64,000 bases of DNA from Sphingomonas hengshuiensis (GTDB taxonomy: Bacteria > Pseudomonadota > Alphaproteobacteria > Sphingomonadales > Sphingomonadaceae): NCBI RefSeq assembly GCF_000935025.1, contig NZ_CP010836.1:3286001-3350000 (forward strand). Direction: 5' to 3'. The position numbers were made by a program, and so were the translations under genes. This document shows, in pieces, positions 18,782-29,759 of this stretch; position 1 is the stretch's first letter, and the number at the start of each line of letters is the position of its first letter. A model generated the notes under the pieces. That model had not been told where the DNA came from and made no database searches. It saw only the letters and a list, made by a program, of their open reading frames with translations.

Positions 18782-19564
18782 CTACCCGCTAACCCGTCCC
18801 AGAAACGCCATCACGGCCTTCCACGCCGGCTCCGCGCCCTCGGGATTGCGTGGGCGCAGCAGCGTCGAGGAGCCGTGGATGCCGCCGGTCTTGGGCACGA
18901 ACTGCGTCTTGTCCTTGGCCGGCGCCGCGTCGATCACTGCGCGCGCCGCATCGATTTCCTTGCCGTCCTGCGCCGAGGTGACGAACAGCGGCATCGTGAT
19001 CTTGCCCGCCGCGCGCGCGACCACGCTCCTGTCGTCGAAATACTCGCCCGGCGAGAAGGCGAGCACCGCCTTCACCGCGTCCGGATGCTCGCTGGCCACC
19101 ACCAACGCGAGCGACGCCGAATAGCTGCTCCCCCACAGGATCACCGGCAGCTTCTGCCCCCCGGCCCAGGCGAGCGCCGCCTCCAGATCCTGTTTCGCCG
19201 CCATATACTCGGCGCCGGTCGCGACATGGCCTGTTGCCACGCCCAGCGCCTTGGCGGTGTCGTTGCCCCCGAACATCGCCCCGCCCGCGCGCTGGTCGAT
19301 CCGCAGCGAGGCATAGCCCGCCTGCGCCAGCCGCGGCGCGATCGTCGCATATTCGTCCTTGCCCGATTCGGCCTGGTGGAACAGCAGTATCAGCGCCCTG
19401 GCCTTTTCGGGCCGCGTCGCGACGCCATACACCTTCGCGCCATCGGCGGCGGTCAGCGTCACCGGCTCGGCGGATATGGTCCCCACCGACTCGCTGGCCG
19501 GCGCCTGCGGCCCCGAATGGCACGCCGCGAGCGCCAGCGCGCCCGCCAGCACCGCGCGCCGCAT
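18782..19564 (-). CDS. Lipoprotein alpha/beta hydrolase (dienelactone-hydrolase-like)
   Basis: 260 residues. The lipobox LALAAC makes Cys15 the likely lipidated residue, so the mature protein would be membrane-anchored. The alpha/beta hydrolase fold includes ALILLFHQAESGK (oxyanion region), the nucleophile elbow WGSSYSAS, an aspartate in TSAQDGKE, and GGIHGSS with the likely catalytic His. The substrate is unknown. The ATG overlaps the thiSG stop by one base (TGATG), which implies co-transcription, but no thiamine role is evident. Confidence 0.8.
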   Translation of the reverse strand: MRRAVLAGALALAACHSGPQAPASESVGTISAEPVTLTAADGAKVYGVATRPEKARALILLFHQAESGKDEYATIAPRLAQAGYASLRIDQRAGGAMFGGNDTAKALGVATGHVATGAEYMAAKQDLEAALAWAGGQKLPVILWGSSYSASLALVVASEHPDAVKAVLAFSPGEYFDDRSVVARAAGKITMPLFVTSAQDGKEIDAARAVIDAAPAKDKTQFVPKTGGIHGSSTLLRPRNPEGAEPAWKAVMAFLGRVSG

Positions 19565-20568
19565 CAGATCAGCCCGGCGAGCGGGCTCGACGGATCGGCA
19601 TACATGCGCCGCCCCATCCGCCCGGCGCGGTACGACAGCCGCCCGGCCTCGACCGCAGCCTTCATCGCCGCCGCCATCATCACCGGGTCCTTGGCCTCGG
19701 CGATCGCGGTGTTCATCAGCACCCCGTCGCAGCCCAGTTCCATCGCCACCGCCGCGTCGCTTGCGCTGCCCACGCCGGCATCGACCAGCACCGGCACCTT
19801 CGCGCCCTCGACGATCAGCCGGATCGTCACGCGGTTCTGGATGCCCAGCCCCGATCCGATCGGCGCGCCCAGCGGCATGATCGCGACCGCGCCGACATCC
19901 TCCAGCCGCTTCGCCGCGATCGGATCGTCGACGCAATAGACCATCGGCTTGAAGCCCTCGTTGGCGAGAATTTCCGTGGCACGAAGCGTCTCGACCATGT
20001 CGGGATACAGCGTCCGCGCCTCGCCCAGCACTTCGAGCTTCACCAGCTCCCATCCGCCCGCCTCGCGCGCCAGCCGCAGCGTGCGAATCGCCGATTCGGC
20101 ATCGAAACAACCGGCGGTGTTGGGCAGGTAGGTGATCTTTTTCGGGTCGATATAGTCGGTCAGCATCGGCGCGTTGCGGTCCGACACATTGACCCGGCGC
20201 ACCGCGACGGTGACGATTTCCGCGCCGCTCGCCTCGACCGCGGCGGCGTTCTGGGCAAAGTCCTTATACTTGCCGGTGCCGACGATCAGCCGCGAGCGAA
20301 AGGTCTTGCCCGCGACGGTCCAGCTATCGGCGTCGACCGGCGCGCCATGGTCGCCCCCGCCGACGAAGTGGACGATCTCCAGTTCGTCGCCATCCGCCAC
20401 GCAAACCTGTCCCAAAGTGGAGCGCGGGACGACTTCCAGATTGCGCTCGACGGCGATCTTCTCGGGCACCAGCCCCAGTTGCTCGGCAAGCTGGGCGATG
20501 GTCAGCCCCGCCGTGACGCGCTTGTGTTCGCCGTTCACGACGATGCTGACGGTTCCGTCGGTGTGCAT
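19564..20568 (-). CDS. thiG: ThiS-ThiG fusion (sulfur carrier plus thiazole synthase)
   Basis: 334 residues. Residues 1-75 are the ubiquitin-like sulfur carrier ThiS ([19 protein letters not shown]) ending in VGGGDHG. Residues 80-334 are thiazole synthase ThiG, with GTGKYKDF, the Schiff-base lysine K177 in [10 protein letters not shown], and the phosphate-binding [11 protein letters not shown]. ThiG builds the thiazole moiety of thiamine from deoxyxylulose phosphate, dehydroglycine and ThiS-thiocarboxylate. The ThiS Gly-Gly is internal here, so either the linker is cleaved or a different sulfur route operates. No TPP riboswitch is recognisable in the short region before the start. Confidence 0.93.
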   Translation of the reverse strand: MHTDGTVSIVVNGEHKRVTAGLTIAQLAEQLGLVPEKIAVERNLEVVPRSTLGQVCVADGDELEIVHFVGGGDHGAPVDADSWTVAGKTFRSRLIVGTGKYKDFAQNAAAVEASGAEIVTVAVRRVNVSDRNAPMLTDYIDPKKITYLPNTAGCFDAESAIRTLRLAREAGGWELVKLEVLGEARTLYPDMVETLRATEILANEGFKPMVYCVDDPIAAKRLEDVGAVAIMPLGAPIGSGLGIQNRVTIRLIVEGAKVPVLVDAGVGSASDAAVAMELGCDGVLMNTAIAEAKDPVMMAAAMKAAVEAGRLSYRAGRMGRRMYADPSSPLAGLI

Positions 20569-20651
20569 GCAGGGTCCTTGGAAAATTTGATCGGGGACGC
20601 AGCCTCATATAGGGAGGGGTCCGCTGCCCCCGCAACCGAAAGGCTTGGCCG

Positions 20652-21086
20652 TTGGCCGATACGATCTTCGTTCTCAACGGTCCCAACCTCAATCTGCTGG
20701 GCCTGCGCGAACCGCATATCTATGGTCACGACACGCTCGACGACATTGCCGGCCGGCTCGAGGATCGCGCACGCGAACTGGGGCTGGAGATCGATTTGCG
20801 CCAGTCGAACCATGAAGGCCATCTGGTCGACTGGCTGCACGAGGCGCAGGCGCGCGGCGCCAAGGCGGTGTTGCTCAACGCCGCCGCATTCACCCACACG
20901 TCGGTCGCGTTGTACGATGCCATAAAGGGTATCACGACGCCGGTGATCGAGGTCCATCTGTCCAACCCGCACGCACGCGAGGAATTTCGTCACCTGAGCT
21001 ATGTCGGCCGCGCCGCGCGCGGAACGATTGCCGGTTTCGGGGCGACTTCCTATCTGCTTGCGCTTGAAGCCGCGGCGCGCATCTGA
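20652..21086 (+). CDS. aroQ: 3-dehydroquinate dehydratase, type II
   Basis: 144 residues from a TTG start. The N-terminus [20 protein letters not shown] carries the flexible-loop residues, including the catalytic Tyr and the Arg. Further conserved segments are [28 protein letters not shown] and [15 protein letters not shown]. It dehydrates 3-dehydroquinate to 3-dehydroshikimate as a dodecamer. It is followed by accB and accC on the same strand, a gene order common in proteobacteria. Confidence 0.95.
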   Translation: MADTIFVLNGPNLNLLGLREPHIYGHDTLDDIAGRLEDRARELGLEIDLRQSNHEGHLVDWLHEAQARGAKAVLLNAAAFTHTSVALYDAIKGITTPVIEVHLSNPHAREEFRHLSYVGRAARGTIAGFGATSYLLALEAAARI

Positions 21087-21121
21087 CACAGGGCGCGGTT
21101 TCATCCTTAAGAAGGGTCGCA

Positions 21122-21604
21122 ATGCCGGACGAGACTAAGCCATCGGGAGCAATGCAGGTCGATATCGACTTGGTGCGGCAACTTGCCGCGGTGCTCGACG
21201 AGACCCAGCTCACCGAAATCGAAGTGGAGGACGGCGAACGCCGCGTCCGCGTGGCGCGCACCGTAAGCGCGGCGCCCGCGCCGCAATTCTATGCCCCCGC
21301 CCCTGCGGCACCCGCTCCGGCGGCAGCGCCTGCCGCCGCCGAAGTCGCGGCGTCGGCCCCGGCGGTGACGGCCAATGCGGTCAAGTCGCCGATGGTCGGC
21401 ACCGCCTATCTCGCCCCCAATCCGGAGGCGAAGAACTTCGTGACCGTCGGGCAGACGGTCGCCGCCGGCGATACGCTGCTGATCATCGAGGCGATGAAGG
21501 TGATGAACCCGATCCACGCGCCCGCAGCCGGCACCGTCAAGGCGATCCTGATCGCAAGCGGCCAGCCGGTCGAGTTCGACCAGCCCCTCGTCGTCGTCGA
21601 ATAA
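21122..21604 (+). CDS. accB: Biotin carboxyl carrier protein of acetyl-CoA carboxylase
   Basis: 160 residues. The N-terminal region is followed by an Ala/Pro-rich swinging linker (about 50-85). The C-terminal biotinyl domain has the biotinylation motif EAMKVMN (Lys in AMKVM) and the protruding thumb region NPEAKNF. It carries carboxybiotin between AccC and AccAD in fatty acid synthesis. Only 10 bases separate it from accC. Confidence 0.95.
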   Translation: MPDETKPSGAMQVDIDLVRQLAAVLDETQLTEIEVEDGERRVRVARTVSAAPAPQFYAPAPAAPAPAAAPAAAEVAASAPAVTANAVKSPMVGTAYLAPNPEAKNFVTVGQTVAAGDTLLIIEAMKVMNPIHAPAAGTVKAILIASGQPVEFDQPLVVVE

Positions 21605-21614
21605 CGGCGCCACG

Positions 21615-22973
21615 ATGCCCGAAATCAAGAAGCTCCTGATCGCCAATCGCGGCGAGATCGCGCTGCGCATCCATCGTGCGTGCCACGAAATGGGGATCAA
21701 GACCGTCGCGGTGCATTCCACCGCCGATTCCGATGCGATGCACGTCCGCCTCGCAGACGAGGCGATCTGCATCGGGCCGCCCTCGGCGACCGAAAGCTAT
21801 CTCAATATCTCGCGGATCATCGCCGCCGCCGAAGTGTCGGGCGCCGATGCGATCCATCCGGGCTATGGCTTCCTGTCGGAAAACGCCCAGTTCGCCGAGA
21901 TCGTCGAGGCGCACGGGATGTTGTTCGTCGGGCCGAAGCCCGAACATATCCGCACGATGGGCGACAAGATCGAGGCCAAGCGCACCGCCGGCGCGCTCGG
22001 CCTGCCGCTCGTCCCCGGCTCGGACGGCCCGATCAGCGACCTTGCCGAGGCAAAGGCGATCGCGGCCAAGGCCGGCTACCCGGTGATCATCAAGGCGGCG
22101 TCGGGCGGCGGCGGGCGCGGCATGAAAGTCTGCACGTCCGAGGACCAGCTCGAAACCCTGATGCAGCAGGCAGGCAGCGAGGCGAAGGCCGCGTTCGGCG
22201 ACGCCACCGTCTATCTCGAAAAATATCTCGGCAATCCACGCCACATCGAATTCCAGGTGTTCGGCGACGGTAACGGCAACGCGATCCATCTCGGCGAGCG
22301 CGACTGCTCGCTCCAGCGCCGCCACCAGAAGGTGCTGGAGGAGGCCCCCTCGCCCGTGCTGGGTGCCGAGGATCGCGCGCGGATGGGCGGGATCGTCGCC
22401 AAGGCGATGGCCGATATGGGCTATCGCGGCGCGGGAACGATCGAGTTCCTGTGGGAAGACGGCGAATTCTACTTCATCGAGATGAACACCCGGCTCCAGG
22501 TCGAACATCCGGTGACCGAGATGATCACCGGGCTCGACCTCGTCCGCGAACAGATTCGCGTCGCCGAGGGGCATGGCCTGTCGGTCACGCAGGACGAGAT
22601 CGAGTTTCGCGGCCACGCGATCGAATGCCGCATCAATGCCGAGGACCCGCGCACCTTCGCGCCGTCGCCGGGCACCGTCACGCATTTCCATGCGCCGGGC
22701 GGGATGCACGTCCGCGTCGATAGCGGCATTTATTCGGGCTACCGGATACCGCCTTATTATGATTCGATGATCGCCAAGCTGATCGTCTATGGCCGCACCC
22801 GCGAAGGCTGCCTGATGCGGCTGCGCCGCGCGCTGGAAGAATTCGTGATCGACGGCGTCAAGACAACGATCCCGCTCCACCAGGCGCTGCTCGACGATCC
22901 CGAGTTCCAGAAGGGCGACTATACGATCAAGTGGCTGGAGGAATGGCTGGCCAAGCAGGACGCCCCGGCTTGA
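21615..22973 (+). CDS. accC: Biotin carboxylase subunit of acetyl-CoA carboxylase
   Basis: 452 residues, typical length. It opens with [15 protein letters not shown]. The ATP-grasp domain has the glycine loop [10 protein letters not shown], the [12 protein letters not shown] segment, and the active-site stretch [14 protein letters not shown]. It catalyses ATP- and bicarbonate-dependent carboxylation of biotin on AccB. The last bases overlap the TTG start of the ArsC-like gene (TTGA). Confidence 0.97.
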   Translation: MPEIKKLLIANRGEIALRIHRACHEMGIKTVAVHSTADSDAMHVRLADEAICIGPPSATESYLNISRIIAAAEVSGADAIHPGYGFLSENAQFAEIVEAHGMLFVGPKPEHIRTMGDKIEAKRTAGALGLPLVPGSDGPISDLAEAKAIAAKAGYPVIIKAASGGGGRGMKVCTSEDQLETLMQQAGSEAKAAFGDATVYLEKYLGNPRHIEFQVFGDGNGNAIHLGERDCSLQRRHQKVLEEAPSPVLGAEDRARMGGIVAKAMADMGYRGAGTIEFLWEDGEFYFIEMNTRLQVEHPVTEMITGLDLVREQIRVAEGHGLSVTQDEIEFRGHAIECRINAEDPRTFAPSPGTVTHFHAPGGMHVRVDSGIYSGYRIPPYYDSMIAKLIVYGRTREGCLMRLRRALEEFVIDGVKTTIPLHQALLDDPEFQKGDYTIKWLEEWLAKQDAPA

Positions 22974-23305
22974 AAGCCACGATCTACCACAATCCGCGCT
23001 GCTCCAAATCGCGCGAGGCGCTGGCGATCCTCCGGGATGCCGGCGCCGAGGTTGAGGTGGTCGAGTATCTGAAGACCCCGCCGACCCGCGACACTCTCGC
23101 CGCGCTCTATGCCCGTGCGGGGATGACCGCGCGGCAGGGGCTGCGCGTAGCGGAGGACGCCGCCAGGCCGCTCAGGGACGCCGACGACGCCGCGATCCTC
23201 GATGCGATGGCGGCGAACCCGATCCTGATCGAACGCCCGCTCGTCGCCACCGACAAGGGCGTCCGCCTGGGCCGTCCGCCCGAGGCGATCCGCGACATCC
23301 TGTGA
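22970..23305 (+). CDS. arsC: ArsC-family arsenate reductase
   Basis: 111 residues. The start TTG at 22970 gives [15 protein letters not shown], the canonical ArsC N-terminus with the redox Cys in NPRCSKSR. An earlier start in this frame would lie inside accC. It also has [12 protein letters not shown] and the Arg-containing [10 protein letters not shown] segment that binds arsenate. Glutaredoxin-dependent reduction is the family activity, but many chromosomal homologues without an ars operon have other substrates. It overlaps both accC and the next gene. Confidence 0.85.
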   Translation: MKATIYHNPRCSKSREALAILRDAGAEVEVVEYLKTPPTRDTLAALYARAGMTARQGLRVAEDAARPLRDADDAAILDAMAANPILIERPLVATDKGVRLGRPPEAIRDIL

Positions 23306-24762
23306 GCGCGTCGGGCGGAGCCATCGTCCGTCCGGGGCACAACGCCTGGCGCGTCGAGACCGCGAACCGCGTCTCGGTGATCATCGATGCCGAGGATTAT
23401 TTCCGCGCCGCGCGCGACGCGATGCTCGAGGCGAAGCACCAGATCCTGCTGATCGGCTGGGATTTCGACGCGCGCATCCGCCTCGCCGATCGCTCGGACC
23501 GCGTGCCCGAGGCGCCCGAGCATGTCGGCGCGTTCATCACCTGGCTCGCCCGGCGCAACCCGGCGCTCGACATCCACCTGCTCCGCTGGGACATTGGCGC
23601 GCTCAAGACCTTCCTGCGCCCCAGCACGCTCGCCACCACGCTCCGCTGGATGGCGCACAAGCGCATCCACCCCCGGCTCGACAGCACCCACCCCACCGGC
23701 GCATCGCATCACCAGAAGATCGTGGTGATCGACGACTGCATCGCCTTTTGCGGCGGGATCGACATGACCGCGGGCCGATGGGACACGCGCGCGCATCGCG
23801 ACGACGACCCCCGCCGGATCAACCCCGACGGCGCCGCCTATATGCCCTGGCACGACGCGACGACTGCGCTTCAGGGCCCGGTGGCGAAGGCGCTGGGCGA
23901 ACTCTGCCGCGAGCGGTGGGAATTGTCGGGCGGCGCCCCGATCGCCCCGCCCCCGGCGCGCGACGACTGCTGGCCCGACAGCCTGACCCCCGATTTCACC
24001 GACATCCCCGCCGCCATCTCGCGCAGCCACCCCGATATTCCCGGCGTCGAGCCGGTGCGCGAGATCGAGAATCTCTATCTCGACCTCATCGCCGCCGCGA
24101 AGCACAGCATCTATGCCGAGAGCCAGTATTTCGCCTCGCGCCGCATCGCCGAGGCGCTGGCCCTACGGCTCGCCGAGCCCGACGGCCCCGAAATCGTCAT
24201 CATCAACCCCGAACATGCCGATGGCTGGCTCGAGCAAAAGGCGATGGACACCGCCCGCGCCCGGTTGGTGCAGGCGCTGCGCCCGCGCGATCCGCATGGC
24301 CGGCTGCGGCTCTATCACCCCTTCACCGCAGCGGGGCAGGCGATCTACGTCCATGCCAAGGTGCTGGTGGTCGACGATATTGTGCTGCGGATCGGCTCGT
24401 CCAACTTCAACAACCGCTCGCTGCGGCTCGACACCGAATGCGACGTCACGATCGCCTGCGAGACGCCGGGGACCGAGAACAGCGCCCGCATCCGCGCGAT
24501 TCGCAACGGGCTGATCGCCGAGCATCTGGGCTGCACCGACGCACAGGTAAACGATGCGATCGCGTCGGAGGGATCGCTGATCGGCGCAATCGAATCGCTG
24601 CGCGGCGAGGGTCGCACGCTGCGCCCCTATGAAGTCCCCGATCTCGCGGGCGTCACGGCATGGCTCGCCGACAACGAAGTCCTCGACCCCGAAAACCCTC
24701 AGGACCTGTTCGAACCCGTCGCCAGCGGCGGGCTGTTCCGCCGTCTGCGCAGGCCTGCTTAG
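23302..24762 (+). CDS. Phospholipase D-superfamily protein (cardiolipin-synthase-like)
   Basis: 486 residues from a GTG overlapping the arsC stop (GTGA). It has two HKD motifs: SHHQKIVVIDD in the first half, and HAKVLVVDD followed by GSSNFNNRS in the second. The conserved LLIGWDFDARI and DMTAGRWDTRAHRDDD segments resemble bacterial PLD proteins. No membrane helix precedes the catalytic core, unlike typical ClsA. It may transfer or hydrolyse phosphatidyl groups; the actual substrate is uncertain. Confidence 0.85.
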   Translation: MSASGGAIVRPGHNAWRVETANRVSVIIDAEDYFRAARDAMLEAKHQILLIGWDFDARIRLADRSDRVPEAPEHVGAFITWLARRNPALDIHLLRWDIGALKTFLRPSTLATTLRWMAHKRIHPRLDSTHPTGASHHQKIVVIDDCIAFCGGIDMTAGRWDTRAHRDDDPRRINPDGAAYMPWHDATTALQGPVAKALGELCRERWELSGGAPIAPPPARDDCWPDSLTPDFTDIPAAISRSHPDIPGVEPVREIENLYLDLIAAAKHSIYAESQYFASRRIAEALALRLAEPDGPEIVIINPEHADGWLEQKAMDTARARLVQALRPRDPHGRLRLYHPFTAAGQAIYVHAKVLVVDDIVLRIGSSNFNNRSLRLDTECDVTIACETPGTENSARIRAIRNGLIAEHLGCTDAQVNDAIASEGSLIGAIESLRGEGRTLRPYEVPDLAGVTAWLADNEVLDPENPQDLFEPVASGGLFRRLRRPA

Positions 24763-24766
24763 CCCG

Positions 24767-25216
24767 TCACCGATGCCGCCACTCGGCGGTGATATCCTGT
24801 TTCAACCCGTATAGATGCGTCGCGCGCCCGTTGCGGCACGCAATATCGGCGGTGATCCGCATCCAGCGCTCGTCGCCATCGGGCCGCCGGATCTTCGCCT
24901 CAAAGGTGAAGCTCCCCCGCCGCGCGATCGCATCGGCCCGCAGCCGCCCCAGAGTCGCGCGCGACTCTGGGCAATAGAGGTTGAGCACGTCGCGCCGGTC
25001 AAGCGGCGTGCCGGGGGCGATGCCGAACAGGTCGAACACCGCCGTCGACCAGGTCAGGCTCTCGTCGGCAAGGTCACATTGCCACGTCCCGGCCAGCGAC
25101 ACATCATGCGCGACGCTGAAATGCAGGGGAGCCTGCGCCGCAAAGTCCGGCAACTCCAAGGCTTGCGGTTGCGGCACCCATCGGGGCCAAGGGCGAACGA
25201 ACGCGAAAATTCCCAT
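24767..25216 (-). CDS. Stand-alone PAS-domain protein
   Basis: 149 residues. It has a single PAS fold (AGTWQCDLADESLTWS, then VFDLFGIAP) ending in a PAC-type stretch (FEAKIRRPDGDERWMRITAD, then LYGLKQDIT). No kinase, cyclase or DNA-binding output domain follows. The start at 25216 (GIFAFVRPWPRW) is the most upstream Met compatible with the fold; no clear ribosome binding site is seen, so the start is uncertain. It probably senses a small ligand or redox state and signals through a partner. It converges on the PLD gene. Confidence 0.7.
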   Translation of the reverse strand: MGIFAFVRPWPRWVPQPQALELPDFAAQAPLHFSVAHDVSLAGTWQCDLADESLTWSTAVFDLFGIAPGTPLDRRDVLNLYCPESRATLGRLRADAIARRGSFTFEAKIRRPDGDERWMRITADIACRNGRATHLYGLKQDITAEWRHR

Positions 25217-25322
25217 GCCGGGACTCTGGCGCGATGGGCTTAATTTCGAGTTACCCCAACGGGCCGAATGGATCCCATTACAACGCGTGCGCTGTCCGAA
25301 CGGGTCCTCGCGAAGCCGCAGC

Positions 25323-25583
25323 CTAGATACCCGCGACCCTGCGCAGCGCGTTGTTGATGCGAGTCTGCCACCCGTCGCCGCTCTGCTTGAACCATTCGAC
25401 CAAGTCGCGATCCAGGCGGATAGTGACGGGTTGTTTCGGGCTATCGGACTTCGGCCGCCCACGCCGGACAAGCTTGCGTCCTTGGAAGGCATCCGCCTCT
25501 TCGAACCAGGCGTCATCCAGCTCCGGCTTGACGTCATCCGGATCGGTCACGCTGCTCGTGATATCGCTTTCTTTCTTTCTCAT
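25323..25583 (-). CDS. brnA: BrnA-type antitoxin
   Basis: 86 residues from ATG at 25583 (RKKESDITSS). The acidic N-terminal half (SVTDPDDVKPELDDAWF) is followed by a ribbon-helix-helix DNA-binding domain, VTIRLDRDLVEWFKQSG then WQTRINNALRRV, the BrnA signature. It would neutralise BrnT and repress its own operon. The start lies inside brnT with a 50-base overlap in another frame. Confidence 0.85.
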   Translation of the reverse strand: MRKKESDITSSVTDPDDVKPELDDAWFEEADAFQGRKLVRRGRPKSDSPKQPVTIRLDRDLVEWFKQSGDGWQTRINNALRRVAGI

Positions 25584-25818
25584 TGGCCTTCCACATCGTG
25601 ATGATGCGACGCTCGCCGTCGCGAGGCGTCCAAATGACAAGGACCACCACCTCGTCGTTCAGCATACCTACCGTAATGGTCCGCCGCTCCTCGCCGCTGT
25701 GCTTCACATCGGCGCGGGAAAGGTAGAACCCTTCGAAGACCCGCTCTGCATCGGCCAGGTCCAAACCACGCTCTTGCAGTATCCTTGCGCGCTTAGCCTC
25801 GTCGTAACTGTACCGCAT
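25534..25818 (-). CDS. brnT: BrnT-type RNase toxin
   Basis: 94 residues. It has a RelE-like fold with the BrnT pattern: YSYDEAKRARILQERGLDL, AERVFEG, GEERRTITVGML, then RRIITMWKANEKERKRY, where the basic C-terminal residues supply the RNase site. In BrnT proteins this toxin cleaves RNA and is inactivated by BrnA. Together they form a type II toxin-antitoxin module with toxin first, as is usual for brnTA. Confidence 0.88.
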   Translation of the reverse strand: MRYSYDEAKRARILQERGLDLADAERVFEGFYLSRADVKHSGEERRTITVGMLNDEVVVLVIWTPRDGERRIITMWKANEKERKRYHEQRDRSG

Positions 25819-25923
25819 GAGTGATTGATCCCCTTACACGTATCGCGTCCATTTTTCGTTCCCTTGTTCCTGTTCGTTCGCCTCTGTCAGACCTTAGCCA
25901 GAGACAGGGCATCGGCCCATTTC

Positions 25924-25969
25924 TTGTACATACGCCATTCTCACGCCGAAATCAATATCGTACGTACAA
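25924..25969. promoter_or_regulatory. Inverted repeat between brnT and purL
   Basis: The arms TTGTACATACG (25924-25934) and CGTACGTACAA (25959-25969) are inverted with one mismatch. They lie 105-150 bases before the brnT start and 65-110 before purL. This could be an operator for either gene. Confidence 0.35.
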
Positions 25970-26033
25970 TAAGTTGCCAGTCTTTGGACGTGCCGTAGTG
26001 ACGAACCGCCGCGGCATCGCTAAGGGCACGCGC

Positions 26034-28244
<2,211 letters not shown>

Positions 28245-28318
28245 TCGTGGTGCAATAGGGAACAAGCCGGGTTACCGCGCGTCCGATTCGCGATACGATG
28301 CGCGCGGAGGGATTGCGT

Positions 28319-28720
28319 ATGACCATGGCCTATTCGGGAACGTCGCTCGCCGAAACGCTGGGGCTGAAGCCCGGCATCCGGTGCTGGTTCCACAACATGC
28401 CGGAGAATGTGCGCGCAGCGATCGATCCCGAGGGGCTGTCGGTCGAGGAACAGCCGACGGCGTCCGACGGGCTGCAATGCGCGCATCTGTTCGTCACCGA
28501 ACGCGATCGGCTCGCGCGCGAGATGGCGGCGCTGCGCCCGCTGCTGGCGACCAACGGCTTCATCTGGGTGTCCTGGCCGCAACCGGGCGCGACGATGACG
28601 ACCGACCTTAGCCTCGATATCGTCCGCGACGTGGTGCGCCCCGCGGGGCTGCTCGAAAGCGGCCTGTGCGCGGTCGATGCGGAATGGTCGGCGCTCAAGC
28701 TGGTAAATCGTAAAGATTAG
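28319..28720 (+). CDS. DUF3052-family protein
   Basis: 133 residues. The start at 28319 follows GGAGG. The N-terminus YSGTSLAETLGLKPGIRCWF is the DUF3052 pattern. The remaining fold is small alpha/beta with no catalytic motif. Function unknown; family members often sit beside regulators or stress genes. It lies 74 bases after purL and may be cotranscribed. Confidence 0.7.
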   Translation: MTMAYSGTSLAETLGLKPGIRCWFHNMPENVRAAIDPEGLSVEEQPTASDGLQCAHLFVTERDRLAREMAALRPLLATNGFIWVSWPQPGATMTTDLSLDIVRDVVRPAGLLESGLCAVDAEWSALKLVNRKD

Positions 28721-28797
28721 CAAACGCCCTCCTCCGGTTAACTGCGGGATCGCGCATCGCGCGCCCAATCGGCATCGTCACAGTTTAGGGAGTGCGC

Positions 28798-29472
28798 ATG
28801 AACGACCCGGCGGCCGTCCCGTGGCGGCCCTATCCAGACATGACCGATGCAGACCGCGTGGCGCGTGCCACCGCGTTCATGGAGGACCTGCGCCTGCGCC
28901 ACAGCTGCCGAACCTTCGCCGACACGCCGGTTCCGCGCGCAGTGATCGAGGCGGCGGTGCGCGCGGCGGGATCGGCCCCCAGCGGCGCCAACCACCAGCC
29001 CTGGCATTTCGCGCTCGTCTCCTCGCCCGAGGCAAAGGCCGCGATTCGCGTGTCGGCGGAGGAGGAGGAGCGGCGCTTCTACGGCGGCGGCGGCGGCACC
29101 GAATGGCTCGGCGCGATCGCCCCGCTCGGCACGACCGCGGACAAGCCCTATCTCGAAATCGCGCCCTGGCTGATCGTCGTGTTCGGCCAGCGCCGCGGCG
29201 GCCCGAACCCCGATGACCGGCTGCCCAATTATTATGTCACCGAATCGGTCGGAATCGCCTGCGGGATGCTGCTGGCGACGCTGCACCAGGCGGGGGTGGC
29301 GACCTTGGTCCACACCCCCAATCCGATGCGCTTCCTCAACCGCATCTGCGTCCGCCCGGAGGATGAGAAGCCGATAATGCTGATCGCCGCGGGCCACCCC
29401 GCCCCCGACGCGACGATCCCCACCCACGCGCTGCACAGAAAGCCGCTCGATCAGATCGCGAGCTGGCTGTAG
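28798..29472 (+). CDS. Nitroreductase-family flavoenzyme, iodotyrosine-deiodinase-like subgroup
   Basis: 224 residues; AGGGAG precedes the ATG at 28798. FMN-binding segments are RHSCRTF near the N-terminus and SAPSGANHQPWHF. Later, LHQAGVATLVHTPNPMRFLNRI followed by RPEDEKP resembles the active-site lid region of iodotyrosine-deiodinase-like enzymes rather than classical NfsB. It likely reduces a halogenated or quinone-type substrate with a pyridine nucleotide. The physiological substrate is unknown. Confidence 0.82.
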   Translation: MNDPAAVPWRPYPDMTDADRVARATAFMEDLRLRHSCRTFADTPVPRAVIEAAVRAAGSAPSGANHQPWHFALVSSPEAKAAIRVSAEEEERRFYGGGGGTEWLGAIAPLGTTADKPYLEIAPWLIVVFGQRRGGPNPDDRLPNYYVTESVGIACGMLLATLHQAGVATLVHTPNPMRFLNRICVRPEDEKPIMLIAAGHPAPDATIPTHALHRKPLDQIASWL

Positions 29473-29529
29473 ATTCTCGCCGAAGCGGCACCGCCCCGCT
29501 CCCGGTGCACGGAAATCGCATTTGGATCA

Positions 29530-29685
29530 GGCGCTCCCCTCCCTGCAAGGGAGGGGCCGGGGGTGGGTGCGAGGGCGCAGCCCGAGCTTCTGTCCGCGCA
29601 GTTGAAGGCCCCGGTCGGGGCATCGAGCCCCGACCGGGGCCTGACCCACCCCTTGATCCCCTCCCTTGCAGGGAGGGGAGCGCCT
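29530..29685. repeat. Long inverted-repeat element
   Basis: Outer arms GCGCTCCCCTCCCTGCAAGG and CCTTGCAGGGAGGGGAGCGC are nearly perfect complements. A nested hairpin (GGCCCCGGTCGGGGC with GCCCCGACCGGGGCC) and a GGGTGGGT/ACCCACCC pair lie inside. It fills the gap between the nitroreductase and DUF418 genes and looks like an interspersed, hairpin-forming element; it may terminate transcription. Confidence 0.7.
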
Positions 29686-29759
29686 GATCCCTACCCGATC
29701 GCCCCGGCTCCCCGGTGGAAGCACTTCAAACCCGCGAGAATAGAGTCTAGCGTCCGCCG

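Noticed and set aside
20569..20651. Possible TPP riboswitch before thiSG
   Set aside because: The gap to the divergent aroQ is only about 80 bases and I see no THI-box core sequence.
22970..23305. Arsenic resistance operon
   Set aside because: Only an ArsC-like gene is present; no arsR, arsB or acr3 nearby.
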